Below are positions 29,231 through 37,622 of a DNA stretch of 64,000 bases, piece after piece. Under the pieces are notes generated by a model that worked only from the letters and a program-made list of their open reading frames with translations, did no database searches and was not told the DNA's origin. The stretch spans positions 1,240,001 to 1,304,000 of the forward strand of contig CAVRCA010000001.1 in NCBI GenBank assembly GCA_963719345.1, written 5' to 3'. The translations under genes and the position numbers were made by a program. Each line of letters starts with the position of its first letter. The stretch's first letter is position 1. This DNA comes from CAVRCA01 sp963719345 (GTDB taxonomy: Bacteria > Pseudomonadota > Alphaproteobacteria > Acetobacterales > Acetobacteraceae).

Positions 29231-29371
29231 TCAAGGAAAATAGTGGTAGTGATACGGGTAGTAGTAGGCATGGCGCGGGTAGTAGGCCGGAACAACAATA
29301 CAGCCCGATAGTGCAAGCAGTATTCCGGCTGCCCCGATGACCCGCAGCACGCGGCGCGATCTGTCCGACAC
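29231..29371 (-). CDS. Tiny Tyr/His-rich lipoprotein
   Basis: 46 residues. Start GTG at 29371 with a good ribosome-binding site (AAGGGGAG). The N terminus is basic (VSDRSRRVLRV), followed by a short hydrophobic core and a lipobox LSGC at residues 21-24. The mature peptide is only 23 residues: CIVVPAYYPRHAYYYPYHYH plus YFP. The cluster of seven or more Tyr and four His suggests metal or surface binding, but nothing is known. It lies upstream of, and is co-oriented with, the GFA gene with a six-base gap, so they are probably one transcript. Confidence 0.65.
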   Translation of the reverse strand: MSDRSRRVLRVIGAAGILLALSGCIVVPAYYPRHAYYYPYHYHYFP

Positions 29372-29553
29372 TTCGTCGCTCCCCTTCTGGCTGGGCGCAG
29401 TTCAACGTCACAACGCGGCGCAAGTGCGACCGCTGCGTGTCAAATTGTGGCGTCGCCGTCCCAATGTCCCTCGTTGCCGCGCCGAGCCTCTCCCGCAGCC
29501 CAGCGCCGCCGAGGGCGCATACCAAAAAATCTGGACACGCTTATTGTAACACT

Positions 29554-29566
29554 GCTTATTATAAGC
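29554..29566. promoter_or_regulatory. Palindrome upstream of marR-type gene, candidate operator
   Basis: GCTTATTATAAGC is a perfect 13-base palindrome in an AT-rich island, 22 bases before the MarR-family start. A partial copy (GCTTATTGTAA) lies just upstream at about 29539-29549. The positions fit autorepression of the MarR-EmrAB operon. AT-rich spots are rare in this window. Confidence 0.6.
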
Positions 29567-29587
29567 CGAGACAACGAGGGGCCGCTG

Positions 29588-30079
29588 ATGCCGAACTCGC
29601 ACCGCGACCTGCTGTTTTTGATCCACGATGTGGCTCGCCTGCTGCGGCTTGAGGCCGACAAGCGGGCCAGGGCGCACGGCATGACACGGGCGCAATGGGC
29701 TATCCTGTTCTGGCTCGAGCGCCAGTCCGGCATTTCCCAGAAGGAGCTCGCCGAGATCCTTGATGTCGAGCCGATCACAGTCGCCCGGCTGATCGACCGC
29801 CTACAGGCGCGTGGAGCGGTCGAGCGGCGGCCCGACCCGAAGGATCGGCGCATCTGGCGGCTGCACCTCCGGCCGGCCGCGTCGGTGGTGTTGCGCGAGA
29901 TGGACGAGCATCGCGCGGACATGACCGACATCCTGACCCGCGGCATCGGCGCGGAGACCTTGGAATGCACGACGGAGGCGCTGATGCGCATGAAACAGAC
30001 CATGACCGCCGAGGTCAGGGCACCGCGGCGCGCCGAAGTGCGCCCTGACCCGAGCTTCGCCGTCGGAGAGGTTGCCTGA
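29588..30079 (+). CDS. MarR family transcriptional regulator
   Basis: 163 residues, a winged-helix dimer. The DNA-recognition region is WAILFWLERQSGISQKELAE then ILDVEPITVARLIDRLQARG, and the wing is VERRPDPKDRRIWRLHL, with the conserved DxR. MarR proteins repress drug-efflux operons until a ligand binds. The ATG at 29588 follows a GAGGGG. Its TGA overlaps the ATG of the adaptor gene by one base, so it is co-translated with the pump it presumably controls. Confidence 0.92.
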   Translation: MPNSHRDLLFLIHDVARLLRLEADKRARAHGMTRAQWAILFWLERQSGISQKELAEILDVEPITVARLIDRLQARGAVERRPDPKDRRIWRLHLRPAASVVLREMDEHRADMTDILTRGIGAETLECTTEALMRMKQTMTAEVRAPRRAEVRPDPSFAVGEVA

Positions 30080-31176
30080 TGTCCACCACCACCAGTGCGG
30101 GTGCAGCGGCCCCCCGCGTCACCGACAAGGCTCCCGTGCGGACGCGCCCGCGCCGCCGCCTGCTGCGCCCGGCGCTGATGCTGGGCGGCATCCTGATCGT
30201 CGCTGCCGCCTCTCTCACGTACTGGCTCAACGGCGGCCGCGTCGTCAGCATCGAAAACGCCTATGTGCGGGCGGCCAAGGAAACGCTGTCGACCGATATC
30301 AACGGGATTGTCGCCGAAGTGCCGGTCCACGAGGGCCAGCTCGTCCAAAAAGGCGACGTGCTGCTGCGGTTCGACCCGCGCCCGTTCGTCATCGCGCTGG
30401 CGGGAGCCAAGGCGAGCCTGACCCAGGTCGGTCTCGCGATGGACGCAATGAAGCAGGATTATCAGCGGATGCTGCGCGACATCGACGCCAAGGAGGCGCA
30501 GGTGGAGCTCGATCAGGTCAACTTCGACCGTCGCGCCAAGCTGGTGGAACGGGGCGACGTCTCGCGCTCGGACTACGATACCGCCCGTCTCCAGCTCACC
30601 TCGGACAACCGCGCGCTCGACTCGCTGCGTATCGCCGCCCAGGTACAGCTCGCCAGGCTCGGCGGACGGGCCGACATCGACGTCACCAAGACGCCCGAAT
30701 ACCTCAAGGCGCAGGCCGCGGTCGACGAGGCGCAGCGCCAGCTCGACCACGCCGTGCTTTACGCCCCCTATACCGGCATCGTCACCATGGTCGACACCGT
30801 GCAGCCCGGCATGTTCCTGATCGCGGGGACGGCCGCGTTCGGTATCGTCTCCACCGAGAACGTCTGGATCGAGGCGAACCCGAAGGAGACCGAACTCACC
30901 TGGGTCAAGCCGGGCGATCCGGTCGACGTCACGGTGGACAGCTATCCGGGCCGTACCTGGCATGGCTCGGTCGAAAGCATCGCGCCGAATAGTGGCGCGG
31001 AGTTCTCGGTGCTGCCGGCGCAAAACTCGAGCGGCAACTGGGTGAAGGTCGTCCAGCGCATCCAGGTGCGGGTCCGAGTGCAGCGCACACCGGACGAGCC
31101 CGTGCTGCGCTCGGGCATGAGCGTCGAAGCCGCGATCGATACCGGCCATCGCCGCACCTTCGCCGATCTCTATTGA
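30079..31176 (+). CDS. HlyD/EmrA-type membrane fusion protein
   Basis: 365 residues. A cytoplasmic basic tail is followed by one membrane helix (about 33-50: ALMLGGILIVAAASLTYWL). The periplasmic part has a biotinyl-lipoyl-like half (NGIVAEVPVHEGQLVQKGDV), a coiled coil (about 105-215), the second half (APYTGIVTMVDTVQPGMFL) and a beta-barrel (WIEANPKETELTWVKPGDPV). It links the EmrB pump to an outer-membrane channel. It lies between the MarR gene (one-base overlap) and the EmrB gene (22-base gap). Confidence 0.93.
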   Translation: MSTTTSAGAAAPRVTDKAPVRTRPRRRLLRPALMLGGILIVAAASLTYWLNGGRVVSIENAYVRAAKETLSTDINGIVAEVPVHEGQLVQKGDVLLRFDPRPFVIALAGAKASLTQVGLAMDAMKQDYQRMLRDIDAKEAQVELDQVNFDRRAKLVERGDVSRSDYDTARLQLTSDNRALDSLRIAAQVQLARLGGRADIDVTKTPEYLKAQAAVDEAQRQLDHAVLYAPYTGIVTMVDTVQPGMFLIAGTAAFGIVSTENVWIEANPKETELTWVKPGDPVDVTVDSYPGRTWHGSVESIAPNSGAEFSVLPAQNSSGNWVKVVQRIQVRVRVQRTPDEPVLRSGMSVEAAIDTGHRRTFADLY

Positions 31177-31197
31177 TGCCCTGGCGGACCACCCGCG

Positions 31198-32775
31198 ATG
31201 GCTGACGCAGCGCCCTTTGTGAAGATCCCGCATCGCGGGATCATCACTGCCTGCACGATGGCGGCGACGCTGATGCAGGCGCTCGATTCAACGATCGCCA
31301 ACGTGGCGCTGCCCTACATGCAGGGCAGCCTGTCGGCGAGCTACGACGAGATCACCTGGGTGCTCACCTCGTATGTGACCGCTGCCGCCATCATGACGGC
31401 GCCGGTCGGCTGGCTGGCGGCGCGGTTCGGCCGCAAGAACCTCTACCTGATCTGCGTCATCGGCTTCACCGCCGCCTCCATGCTCTGCGGCGCGGCTCAG
31501 TCGCTGCCTCAGATGGTGCTGTTCCGCCTGCTGCAGGGCGTGTTCGGCGCCGCCCTGGTGCCGCTGTCGCAGGCGACCATGCTCGATATCTACCCGGCCG
31601 AGCAGCGCGGCTCGGCGATGGCGCTGTGGGGCGTCGGGGTGATGCTGGGGCCGATCCTCGGCCCGACGCTCGGCGGTTTCCTGACGGAGTGGTACAACTG
31701 GCGCTGGGTGTTCTATGTCAACCTGCCAGTCGGCATCCTCGCCACGATGGGGCTGATCTGGTTCATGCCGGGTGGCAAGCCGCAATCGAGCCTCCGCTTC
31801 GATTGGATCGGTTTCGGCGTGCTCTCGATGGGCATCGGCTGCCTGCAGATGATGCTCGACCGCGGGCAGGACCAGGACTGGTTCAGCTCGCGCGAGATCA
31901 TCGTCGAGGCGGTGCTCGCCGGCCTCGGCTTCTACCTGTTCGTCGTCCACCTGATGACCGCCCGCACCCCGTTCATCAAGCCGGCGGTGTTCCGCGACCG
32001 CAACCTGGTCGCCGGCGTGTTGATGATGTTCGCCGTAGGCTCGGTGCTGCTGGCCAGTTCCGCGCTGATGGCGCCGTGGCTGCAGAACCTTGCCAATTAT
32101 CCGGTCGCCGCGGCCGGCCTGCTGCTCGCCCCACGCGGCATCGGCACCATGATCGCGATGCTTATCGGCGGTCGCCTATCGGGCCGCTACGATCCGCGCC
32201 TGATCATGTGCGCCGGTCTGGTGATCCTGATCTACTCGCTCTGGATGATGACGGCCTGGACGCCCGACGTCTCGCAACGGGAGTTGATCCTCTGCATCAT
32301 GTTGCAGGGCGCCGGGCTCGGCTTCGTGTTCGTCCCGCTGCAGGTGCTCGCGTTCTGGACGCTGCCCGCGCAGTACCGCACCGATGGCACCTCACTGCTC
32401 AGCCTGTTCCGCAACGTCGGCAGCGCGATCGGCATTTCCGTCATGTCCGCTACGCTGGCGCACAACACGCAGGTGCTGCATGCCGAGATCGGCGCATCCG
32501 TGACGCCGTTCAATCGCGCCCTGCAGGTGGGTGGCGCGATCGGTGACTACTGGATTCTGGCGCCGGTACGGGGCGCGGCGGTCACCGCCCAGCAGGGGTT
32601 GGCGATGCTCGACCAGATGGTCGTCCGACAGGCCGAGATCATCGCCTATGTCGATGACTTCAAGCTGATGATGTTCTCCGCCGTGCCCGCCATCCTTCTG
32701 CTCCTGTTGCTGCGCCGCCCCAGGGTCGGCCAAGCCTCCGCACCGCCCGCAGACGCGCACGCCGTGATGGACTGA
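31198..32775 (+). CDS. DHA2-family multidrug exporter (EmrB-like)
   Basis: 525 residues with fourteen membrane segments. It shows LMQALDSTIANVALPYMQG in helix 1, AARFGRKNLYL in the 2-3 loop, the motif C region LWGVGVMLGPILGPTLGGF and TEWYNWRWVFYVNLPVG. It exports amphipathic toxins by proton antiport with the adaptor encoded upstream. Third gene of the MarR-regulated operon. An outer-membrane factor is not adjacent. Confidence 0.93.
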   Translation: MADAAPFVKIPHRGIITACTMAATLMQALDSTIANVALPYMQGSLSASYDEITWVLTSYVTAAAIMTAPVGWLAARFGRKNLYLICVIGFTAASMLCGAAQSLPQMVLFRLLQGVFGAALVPLSQATMLDIYPAEQRGSAMALWGVGVMLGPILGPTLGGFLTEWYNWRWVFYVNLPVGILATMGLIWFMPGGKPQSSLRFDWIGFGVLSMGIGCLQMMLDRGQDQDWFSSREIIVEAVLAGLGFYLFVVHLMTARTPFIKPAVFRDRNLVAGVLMMFAVGSVLLASSALMAPWLQNLANYPVAAAGLLLAPRGIGTMIAMLIGGRLSGRYDPRLIMCAGLVILIYSLWMMTAWTPDVSQRELILCIMLQGAGLGFVFVPLQVLAFWTLPAQYRTDGTSLLSLFRNVGSAIGISVMSATLAHNTQVLHAEIGASVTPFNRALQVGGAIGDYWILAPVRGAAVTAQQGLAMLDQMVVRQAEIIAYVDDFKLMMFSAVPAILLLLLLRRPRVGQASAPPADAHAVMD

Positions 32776-32785
32776 GCGGCTACAG

Positions 32786-33418
32786 TCACCCGCCGGCGCC
32801 GATGATTTCCCGGATGTCGGGCAGGTGCTCGCGACCCCAGAAAATCTCGTCGCCGACAACGAAAGTGGGGACGCCGAACACGCCGGCCGCCTCCGCCCTT
32901 TGCTGCACTTCGGCGAGCTCATCACGACCCGCCCGGCGCGCAAACTCGGCGAACCCGGCGGCGTCGGCCCCCGCTTCCGCCAGGACGGCGGCGACGACGG
33001 GGGCGTCCTCGATGTCGAGTTCGCGCCGCCAGAAGCGTTCGAACACCCGGTCGTTGTAGGCGCGGAAGACCGCGTCGCCGTGCCGCTTGGCGAACAGCAT
33101 CCCGATGGCGGCCAGCGAGGAGTCCCAGATCTTGCGCGTGCCGAGGATGGTGAGGCCGCGTCGGCGGGCTTGCCGGCGGCAGTCCATGTAGGAGTAGCGC
33201 ACCCGTCGCCACTGATGGGCGTTGCGCTCGGCGCGGACCACTTCGCCGGCCTCCCCCAACTCCGCGCTGCCGAGATAGCTCGGGATGTCGAGGACGTAGG
33301 GCAGCCAGTCCACCCGGACCCCGAGTTCCCGCTCCAGCGCGTAGGCCGGGTCCTTGGCCAGATACGCATACGGGCTCTTGTAGTCGCTGTAGAGCGTGAT
33401 GGTGGTCGTTTTGCTCAC
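32786..33418 (-). CDS. DsbA-family / 2-hydroxychromene-2-carboxylate isomerase-like protein
   Basis: 210 residues, a kappa-class GST/DsbA-like thioredoxin fold with helical insertion. The active Ser is in YSDYKSPYAYLA, replacing the DsbA Cys pair, and the cis-Pro loop is GVFGVPTFVVGDEIFWG. Relatives isomerise 2-hydroxychromene-2-carboxylate in naphthalene degradation using glutathione; many others have unknown substrates. Convergent with emrB (10-base gap) and divergent from the oxygenase. Confidence 0.87.
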   Translation of the reverse strand: MSKTTTITLYSDYKSPYAYLAKDPAYALERELGVRVDWLPYVLDIPSYLGSAELGEAGEVVRAERNAHQWRRVRYSYMDCRRQARRRGLTILGTRKIWDSSLAAIGMLFAKRHGDAVFRAYNDRVFERFWRRELDIEDAPVVAAVLAEAGADAAGFAEFARRAGRDELAEVQQRAEAAGVFGVPTFVVGDEIFWGREHLPDIREIIGAGG

Positions 33419-33498
33419 GCGCCGACCTTCCGCTTGACGGGCTGGGGGGGCCGCCCAACACTCGCAGGCTACGCCGTCCGCGCCTCGGGGGGAATACG

Positions 33499-34542
33499 AT
33501 GCACCTGTTCAAGCAGCACGCGGTTCGCGACTTCGCGGAGGCCGCCGCGAAGATCCCGGTGATCGATTTCGGTGCCGCCTTCGCCGGCGAGCCCGGCGCG
33601 CTCGCCCGCGTCGCGCTTGAGGTCAAGGATGCCTGCGAGAATGTCGGCTTCTTTTACGCGCTCAACCACGGCGTACCGCAGGAACTGATCGACCGCGGGT
33701 TTGCCGCCTCCCGCCGCTTCCACGCGCTGCCGCTCGAAGAAAAACTCAACTTGTGCCTGAACGAGAACAACATCGGCTATCTGCCGATGAACGCCTCGGT
33801 GCAAGGCGCCTCCACGGTCCACAAGGCGACGCGGCCCAACCAGAATGAAAGCTTCTTCATCAGCCATGACCGCGGCCCGGATCACCCGGACGTGCTGATC
33901 GGCAAGGCGCTGCGCGGGCGGAACCAATGGCCGCCGGGAGTGCCGGGCCTGCGCGCCGACATGGTTGCCTATATGCAGGCGCTTGGCGCCATGTGCGACC
34001 GGATGCTGCCCGCCTTTGCGGCGGCGCTCGACCTGCCGCCCGACTTCTTCGCACCCTACTTCACCAACGAGGCGCACGTTACCTGCCGTTTCCTGCACTA
34101 CCCGCCGCAGGATGCCGACGAGGAAAACCTGTTCGGCCAGGCGCCGCACACCGACAACAGTTTTATGACCGCGCTCGCCCGCACCGACGTGCCTGGCCTC
34201 GCCGTGCGGCTGCCCTCCGGCGAGTGGTTCCCACCGCCGATCATCCCCGGCACGTTCCTGATCAATCTCGGCAACATTATGCGCCGCTGGTCGAACAACC
34301 GGTTTCTGTCAACGCCGCACGGCGTGCTGAACAAGTCCGGCACCGACCGCTACTCGATTGCCTATTTCCACAGCCCCAATCCCAACTCGCTGATCGAGTG
34401 CCTGCCGAGCTGCGTGGACGCGGAGCACCCGCCAGCCTATGAACCGGCGGTCTATCGCGACCTTGTGCTCGCCTTCTATCGAGCAAATTATTTTCATCAG
34501 AAAGGACATGCGTCCGAAGCCGCCGCGGCGGCTTCGGCGTGA
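33499..34542 (+). CDS. Isopenicillin N synthase-family 2-oxoglutarate/Fe(II) oxygenase
   Basis: 347 residues. The DIOX_N region (IPVIDFGAAFAG, VGFFYALNHGVPQELIDRG) precedes a double-stranded beta-helix core. Iron ligands are the HxD of GQAPHTDNSFMT and the His of LSTPHGVLN, and the 2-oxoglutarate-binding Arg is in DRYSIAYFHSP. Such enzymes hydroxylate or oxidise small molecules using O2. It is followed ten bases later by a CoA-transferase gene, so the two are probably co-expressed. The substrate is unknown. The 3' end encodes Ala-rich residues within a perfect 24-base palindrome. Confidence 0.9.
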   Translation: MHLFKQHAVRDFAEAAAKIPVIDFGAAFAGEPGALARVALEVKDACENVGFFYALNHGVPQELIDRGFAASRRFHALPLEEKLNLCLNENNIGYLPMNASVQGASTVHKATRPNQNESFFISHDRGPDHPDVLIGKALRGRNQWPPGVPGLRADMVAYMQALGAMCDRMLPAFAAALDLPPDFFAPYFTNEAHVTCRFLHYPPQDADEENLFGQAPHTDNSFMTALARTDVPGLAVRLPSGEWFPPPIIPGTFLINLGNIMRRWSNNRFLSTPHGVLNKSGTDRYSIAYFHSPNPNSLIECLPSCVDAEHPPAYEPAVYRDLVLAFYRANYFHQKGHASEAAAAASA

Positions 34543-34552
34543 GCAAACGCAC

Positions 34553-35728
34553 ATGAGCTACGAACGTCCGTTTGCCGGCCTCAAGGTCGTCGATTTGAGC
34601 CAAGGCATCGCCGGCCCGTACGCGGCGATGATGCTGGCGCAGCACGGCGCCGACGTGATCAAGGTGGAGCCGCCCGGCGGCGGCGACTGGAGCCGGGGTC
34701 TCGGCACGATCTATGGCGACCAGACCGCCTATTCCATTCCGGGCAATCTCGGCAAGCGCTCCATCGTGCTCGACCTCAAGGGCGAGGACGGCCGCGCGGT
34801 GCTTTGGCGGCTTCTGCGCGGCGCGGACGTGTTCCTGCAGGGCTTCCGACCCGGCGTGATCGAACGACTCGGCTTCGGTTATCCCGACATATCGGAGCGC
34901 GAGCCGCGCATCATCTACGTCTCCGTTTCCGGCTTCGGCCAGACCGGCCCGCTCGCCGAGCGCCCGGCTATGGACCCGGTGCTGCAGGCCTACACGGGCC
35001 TGACGATGGAGAACAAGGGCGAGGACGGCAAGCCGCACCGCGTGCCCGTCATCGCGATCGACATGAGCACGGCGGTCTACACCTATTCCGCCATCGCCAC
35101 GGCGCTGTTCGCGCGTCAGCGCGAGGCGCGCGGGCGGCACATCGAATCCAGCCTGCTGCTCGGCGCGGCGGGGCTGCAAGTGGTGCGGATGATGTCGTCC
35201 TATCTCGATGCCGGCGCAGCGCCGCCCGCGGCACCGCCGAGCGGCATCCATCGCGCGCAGGATGGCTGGATGAACATCACCGTCGTGCGGCCGCGCGAGT
35301 GGGTCGATTTCTGCGCGGCGCTGGGGATGGCGGAGATGGCCACCGATCCGCGTTTCGCCGAACGCGACGGCCGCCGCGCCAACGAGGCCGCGCTGCTCGA
35401 TGCGCTGCGCCCGCTGCTCGCGGCGATGACGCTACGCGAACTGTCCGAGCGGTTGGCGGCGCACCGCATCATGCACGAGCAACTCAACAGCTACGCGGAG
35501 TTCTTGCGGCAACCGCACGTCGCCGCCTGCGGCGCAATGGCGTGGCTCGACCACGCGCCGGTGCCGCAGCCGGTGCCGATGCCCAACCTGGTCGGCGCCG
35601 CGCCGTTCGCGAGCGATGCGACGGCCCCCGGTCTCGGCCAGCACACCGACGCGATCCTGCGCGAGCACGGCTATCCTGCCGCCGAGATCGAACGCCTGCG
35701 CGAAGCCGGCGTCATCGAGCAGGCGTAA
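34553..35728 (+). CDS. CaiB/BaiF (class III) CoA-transferase
   Basis: 391 residues. The family start FAGLKVVDLSQGIAGPYAAM is followed by KVEPPGGGDWSR, GNLGKRSIVLDLKG, FRPGVIERLGFGYPD, VSVSGFGQTGPLAERPAMDP (with the catalytic Asp) and RGRHIESSLL. It transfers CoA between carboxylates via an acyl-Asp intermediate. The ATG at 34553 is favoured over a longer frame because the canonical N terminus begins there. It lies in an operon with the 2-oxoglutarate oxygenase upstream. It is intact, unlike its relative at 20.9-22.0 kb. Confidence 0.92.
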   Translation: MSYERPFAGLKVVDLSQGIAGPYAAMMLAQHGADVIKVEPPGGGDWSRGLGTIYGDQTAYSIPGNLGKRSIVLDLKGEDGRAVLWRLLRGADVFLQGFRPGVIERLGFGYPDISEREPRIIYVSVSGFGQTGPLAERPAMDPVLQAYTGLTMENKGEDGKPHRVPVIAIDMSTAVYTYSAIATALFARQREARGRHIESSLLLGAAGLQVVRMMSSYLDAGAAPPAAPPSGIHRAQDGWMNITVVRPREWVDFCAALGMAEMATDPRFAERDGRRANEAALLDALRPLLAAMTLRELSERLAAHRIMHEQLNSYAEFLRQPHVAACGAMAWLDHAPVPQPVPMPNLVGAAPFASDATAPGLGQHTDAILREHGYPAAEIERLREAGVIEQA

Positions 35729-35739
35729 CCCTCGCCCAA

Positions 35740-35761
35740 CCCTCTCGCAGGGGGGAGAGGG
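35740..35761. terminator. Palindromic hairpin between convergent genes
   Basis: CCCTCTC (35740-35746) pairs with GAGAGGG (35755-35761) with a G-rich loop, between the CoA-transferase stop and the ThDP-enzyme stop. Its stem resembles the hairpin at 39737-39770, suggesting a repeat family in this genome. Confidence 0.5.
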
Positions 35762-35778
35762 CCGAGGTAAGGGAGCGT

Positions 35779-37542
35779 TCAGGCGTCCACCCCCGCCGGT
35801 CTCGCCGTGCTCCGTGCGGCCATCGCCAGCGGCGAGGTGATGTCGGCGAAGGTGATGTCGTCCAGCGCCGTCACCACGTCGATCACCGTCGGCTGCCGCG
35901 CCGCAACCGCGTCGCGGATCGCGGCACCGAGCTGGTCCGCCTCGGTGACGCGCACGCCGCCGCAGCCCATCGCGCGGGCGATGGCGGCGTGGTCGAAAGC
36001 CTTGAACTCGGCGGCGAACGGTCCGCCGCCGTGATACACCCAGCCGAGCGCCTGGTTGTTGAACACCACGCAGACGATCGGAATGTCCTGCTCGAGGGCG
36101 GTCATCATGCCGTTCATCGACATCGCGAACCCGCCGTCGCCGCAGATCGCCACCACCGGCCGGTCGGGATGCACCAGCTTGGCACCCAAGGCGGCGGGGA
36201 TGGCAAACCCCATCGGCCCGGACCCGGCCGCCTGCAGGAAGCCGCCGGCGCGCTGGGTCTGATAAAGATGCGTCATCAAAATGCGATTCTCGCCCGCATC
36301 GCACGTCACGATCGTCTCGGGCGGCAGATTGCGGCGCAATTCACCGATCAGGCGCTGCGGATGGATCGGCGAGTTCGACGACGTGTACGCCGGCTGATCG
36401 AAATACCCGTGTTTGACGCGATGACCAGCGACACGCGGGACGCCCGCCTCCCCCCTGCCCTGTTGGGCGCGGCCTTCGGCGGCACCACGCAGCTGCCCCA
36501 GCACCAGCGCGGCGTCGCCGATCAGCACGTGTTCGGCGGGAAAACTCCAGGAAGCGTTGCGCGGCTCGATGTCGACCTGCACGAAAACCTGCCGCGCGGG
36601 ATCGAGCAGGTCCGGGTTCTCCCGCGCCGTGTCGGACGCGCCGAGCTTCGATCCCACCACCAGCACGAGATCGGCCTCAGCTACGCACGCATTGGCCGCC
36701 GGGGTGCCGAACGTGCCGAACACGCCGAGCGCCAGCGGGTGGGTCTCGGCGAACACGCCCTTGCCGGACGCGGTGGTCACGACCGGGATTCCGAGCTCTC
36801 CGGCGATCGCTTCCAGTTGCTCGTAGGCTTGTGCGATCCGCACCCCGTTCCCGGCGATGATGACCGGGTTCTTCGCCGCCACCAGCGCCTGCGCCGCCGC
36901 CTCGACTGCTGCAGGATCGGCACCCTGCGGCGGCGATGGCAGGTAGCGTGCCGTCGCGTAGAGCCGCGGCTCGGAGCTTGCGTCCACGCTGCCGGACAGT
37001 GAGGCGAGGCTGAACAGCACGGCCACCGGGCCAGGCTCGCCGGCCATCGCGTGCTTGATCGCGAGCTGGGTTGCCTGCACCGCCGATGCAGGCTCCAGCG
37101 CCTGGAAAACCTGCTTGGTCACGCCGCGGAACGCGGTGCGCGCATCCCATGCGCCATAGTCGCCGGTCGCCGACTGGTAGGGACCGTGCAGCGTCAGGTG
37201 CGGCGGATCGCTGAAATCGGTCAGCAGCAGCATGGGCGAGCTGGACAGGTGGGCTTCCAGGGTACCGAGCAGGCCGTTGCCGAGCACCCACGGCCCCTGC
37301 CCGATCAGCACGCCCGGCTTGCGCGTCAGCCGGCCATAGACCTCGGCCATCACGCCGCCCAGGCTCTCCTCGCGCACCAGCACGGTGCGGATCGTGTTCT
37401 GCTGCTTCTCCAGCCCGCGGAAGATGCGCCCGGTGTGTCCGCCGGAGATGCCGAACACCATGTCGATGCCGGCCTCGCCCAGCACCCGCGCGACCAGGTC
37501 GGCGGAACTGGTTTCTTCGGTGACAAGCCGCTCGGTTGCCAT
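35779..37542 (-). CDS. Thiamine-diphosphate-dependent enzyme (acetolactate synthase-like)
   Basis: About 587 residues with the three-domain ThDP fold. The N-terminal pyrimidine-binding domain has FGISGGHTGRIFRGLE and the cofactor-activating Glu in VLVREESLGGVMAEVYGRL. The central domain starts about residue 190 (KNPVIIAGNGVRIAQAYEQL). The C-terminal domain has the diphosphate motif ICGDGGFAMSMNGMMTALEQ ending in VVFNNQALGWVYHGG. GGHTG in place of the usual GxP suggests a divergent decarboxylase or ligase rather than true acetolactate synthase. The ATG at 37542 is used; the frame extends upstream without homology. Divergent from the ChbG-like gene. Confidence 0.87.
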   Translation of the reverse strand: MATERLVTEETSSADLVARVLGEAGIDMVFGISGGHTGRIFRGLEKQQNTIRTVLVREESLGGVMAEVYGRLTRKPGVLIGQGPWVLGNGLLGTLEAHLSSSPMLLLTDFSDPPHLTLHGPYQSATGDYGAWDARTAFRGVTKQVFQALEPASAVQATQLAIKHAMAGEPGPVAVLFSLASLSGSVDASSEPRLYATARYLPSPPQGADPAAVEAAAQALVAAKNPVIIAGNGVRIAQAYEQLEAIAGELGIPVVTTASGKGVFAETHPLALGVFGTFGTPAANACVAEADLVLVVGSKLGASDTARENPDLLDPARQVFVQVDIEPRNASWSFPAEHVLIGDAALVLGQLRGAAEGRAQQGRGEAGVPRVAGHRVKHGYFDQPAYTSSNSPIHPQRLIGELRRNLPPETIVTCDAGENRILMTHLYQTQRAGGFLQAAGSGPMGFAIPAALGAKLVHPDRPVVAICGDGGFAMSMNGMMTALEQDIPIVCVVFNNQALGWVYHGGGPFAAEFKAFDHAAIARAMGCGGVRVTEADQLGAAIRDAVAARQPTVIDVVTALDDITFADITSPLAMAARSTARPAGVDA

Positions 37543-37622
37543 GAACGTCGTTCTCCCGATTTGCGGTCCAGTCTGGCGCAGCCGGCGCAGCCGCGCCAGC
37601 TTACGGCCCGGAGAAAAATCCA

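Noticed and set aside
34804..37002. 732-residue open frame on the plus strand through the CoA-transferase and ThDP enzyme
   Set aside because: It crosses two well-supported genes in wrong frames and is very rich in Arg and Ala, with no domain.
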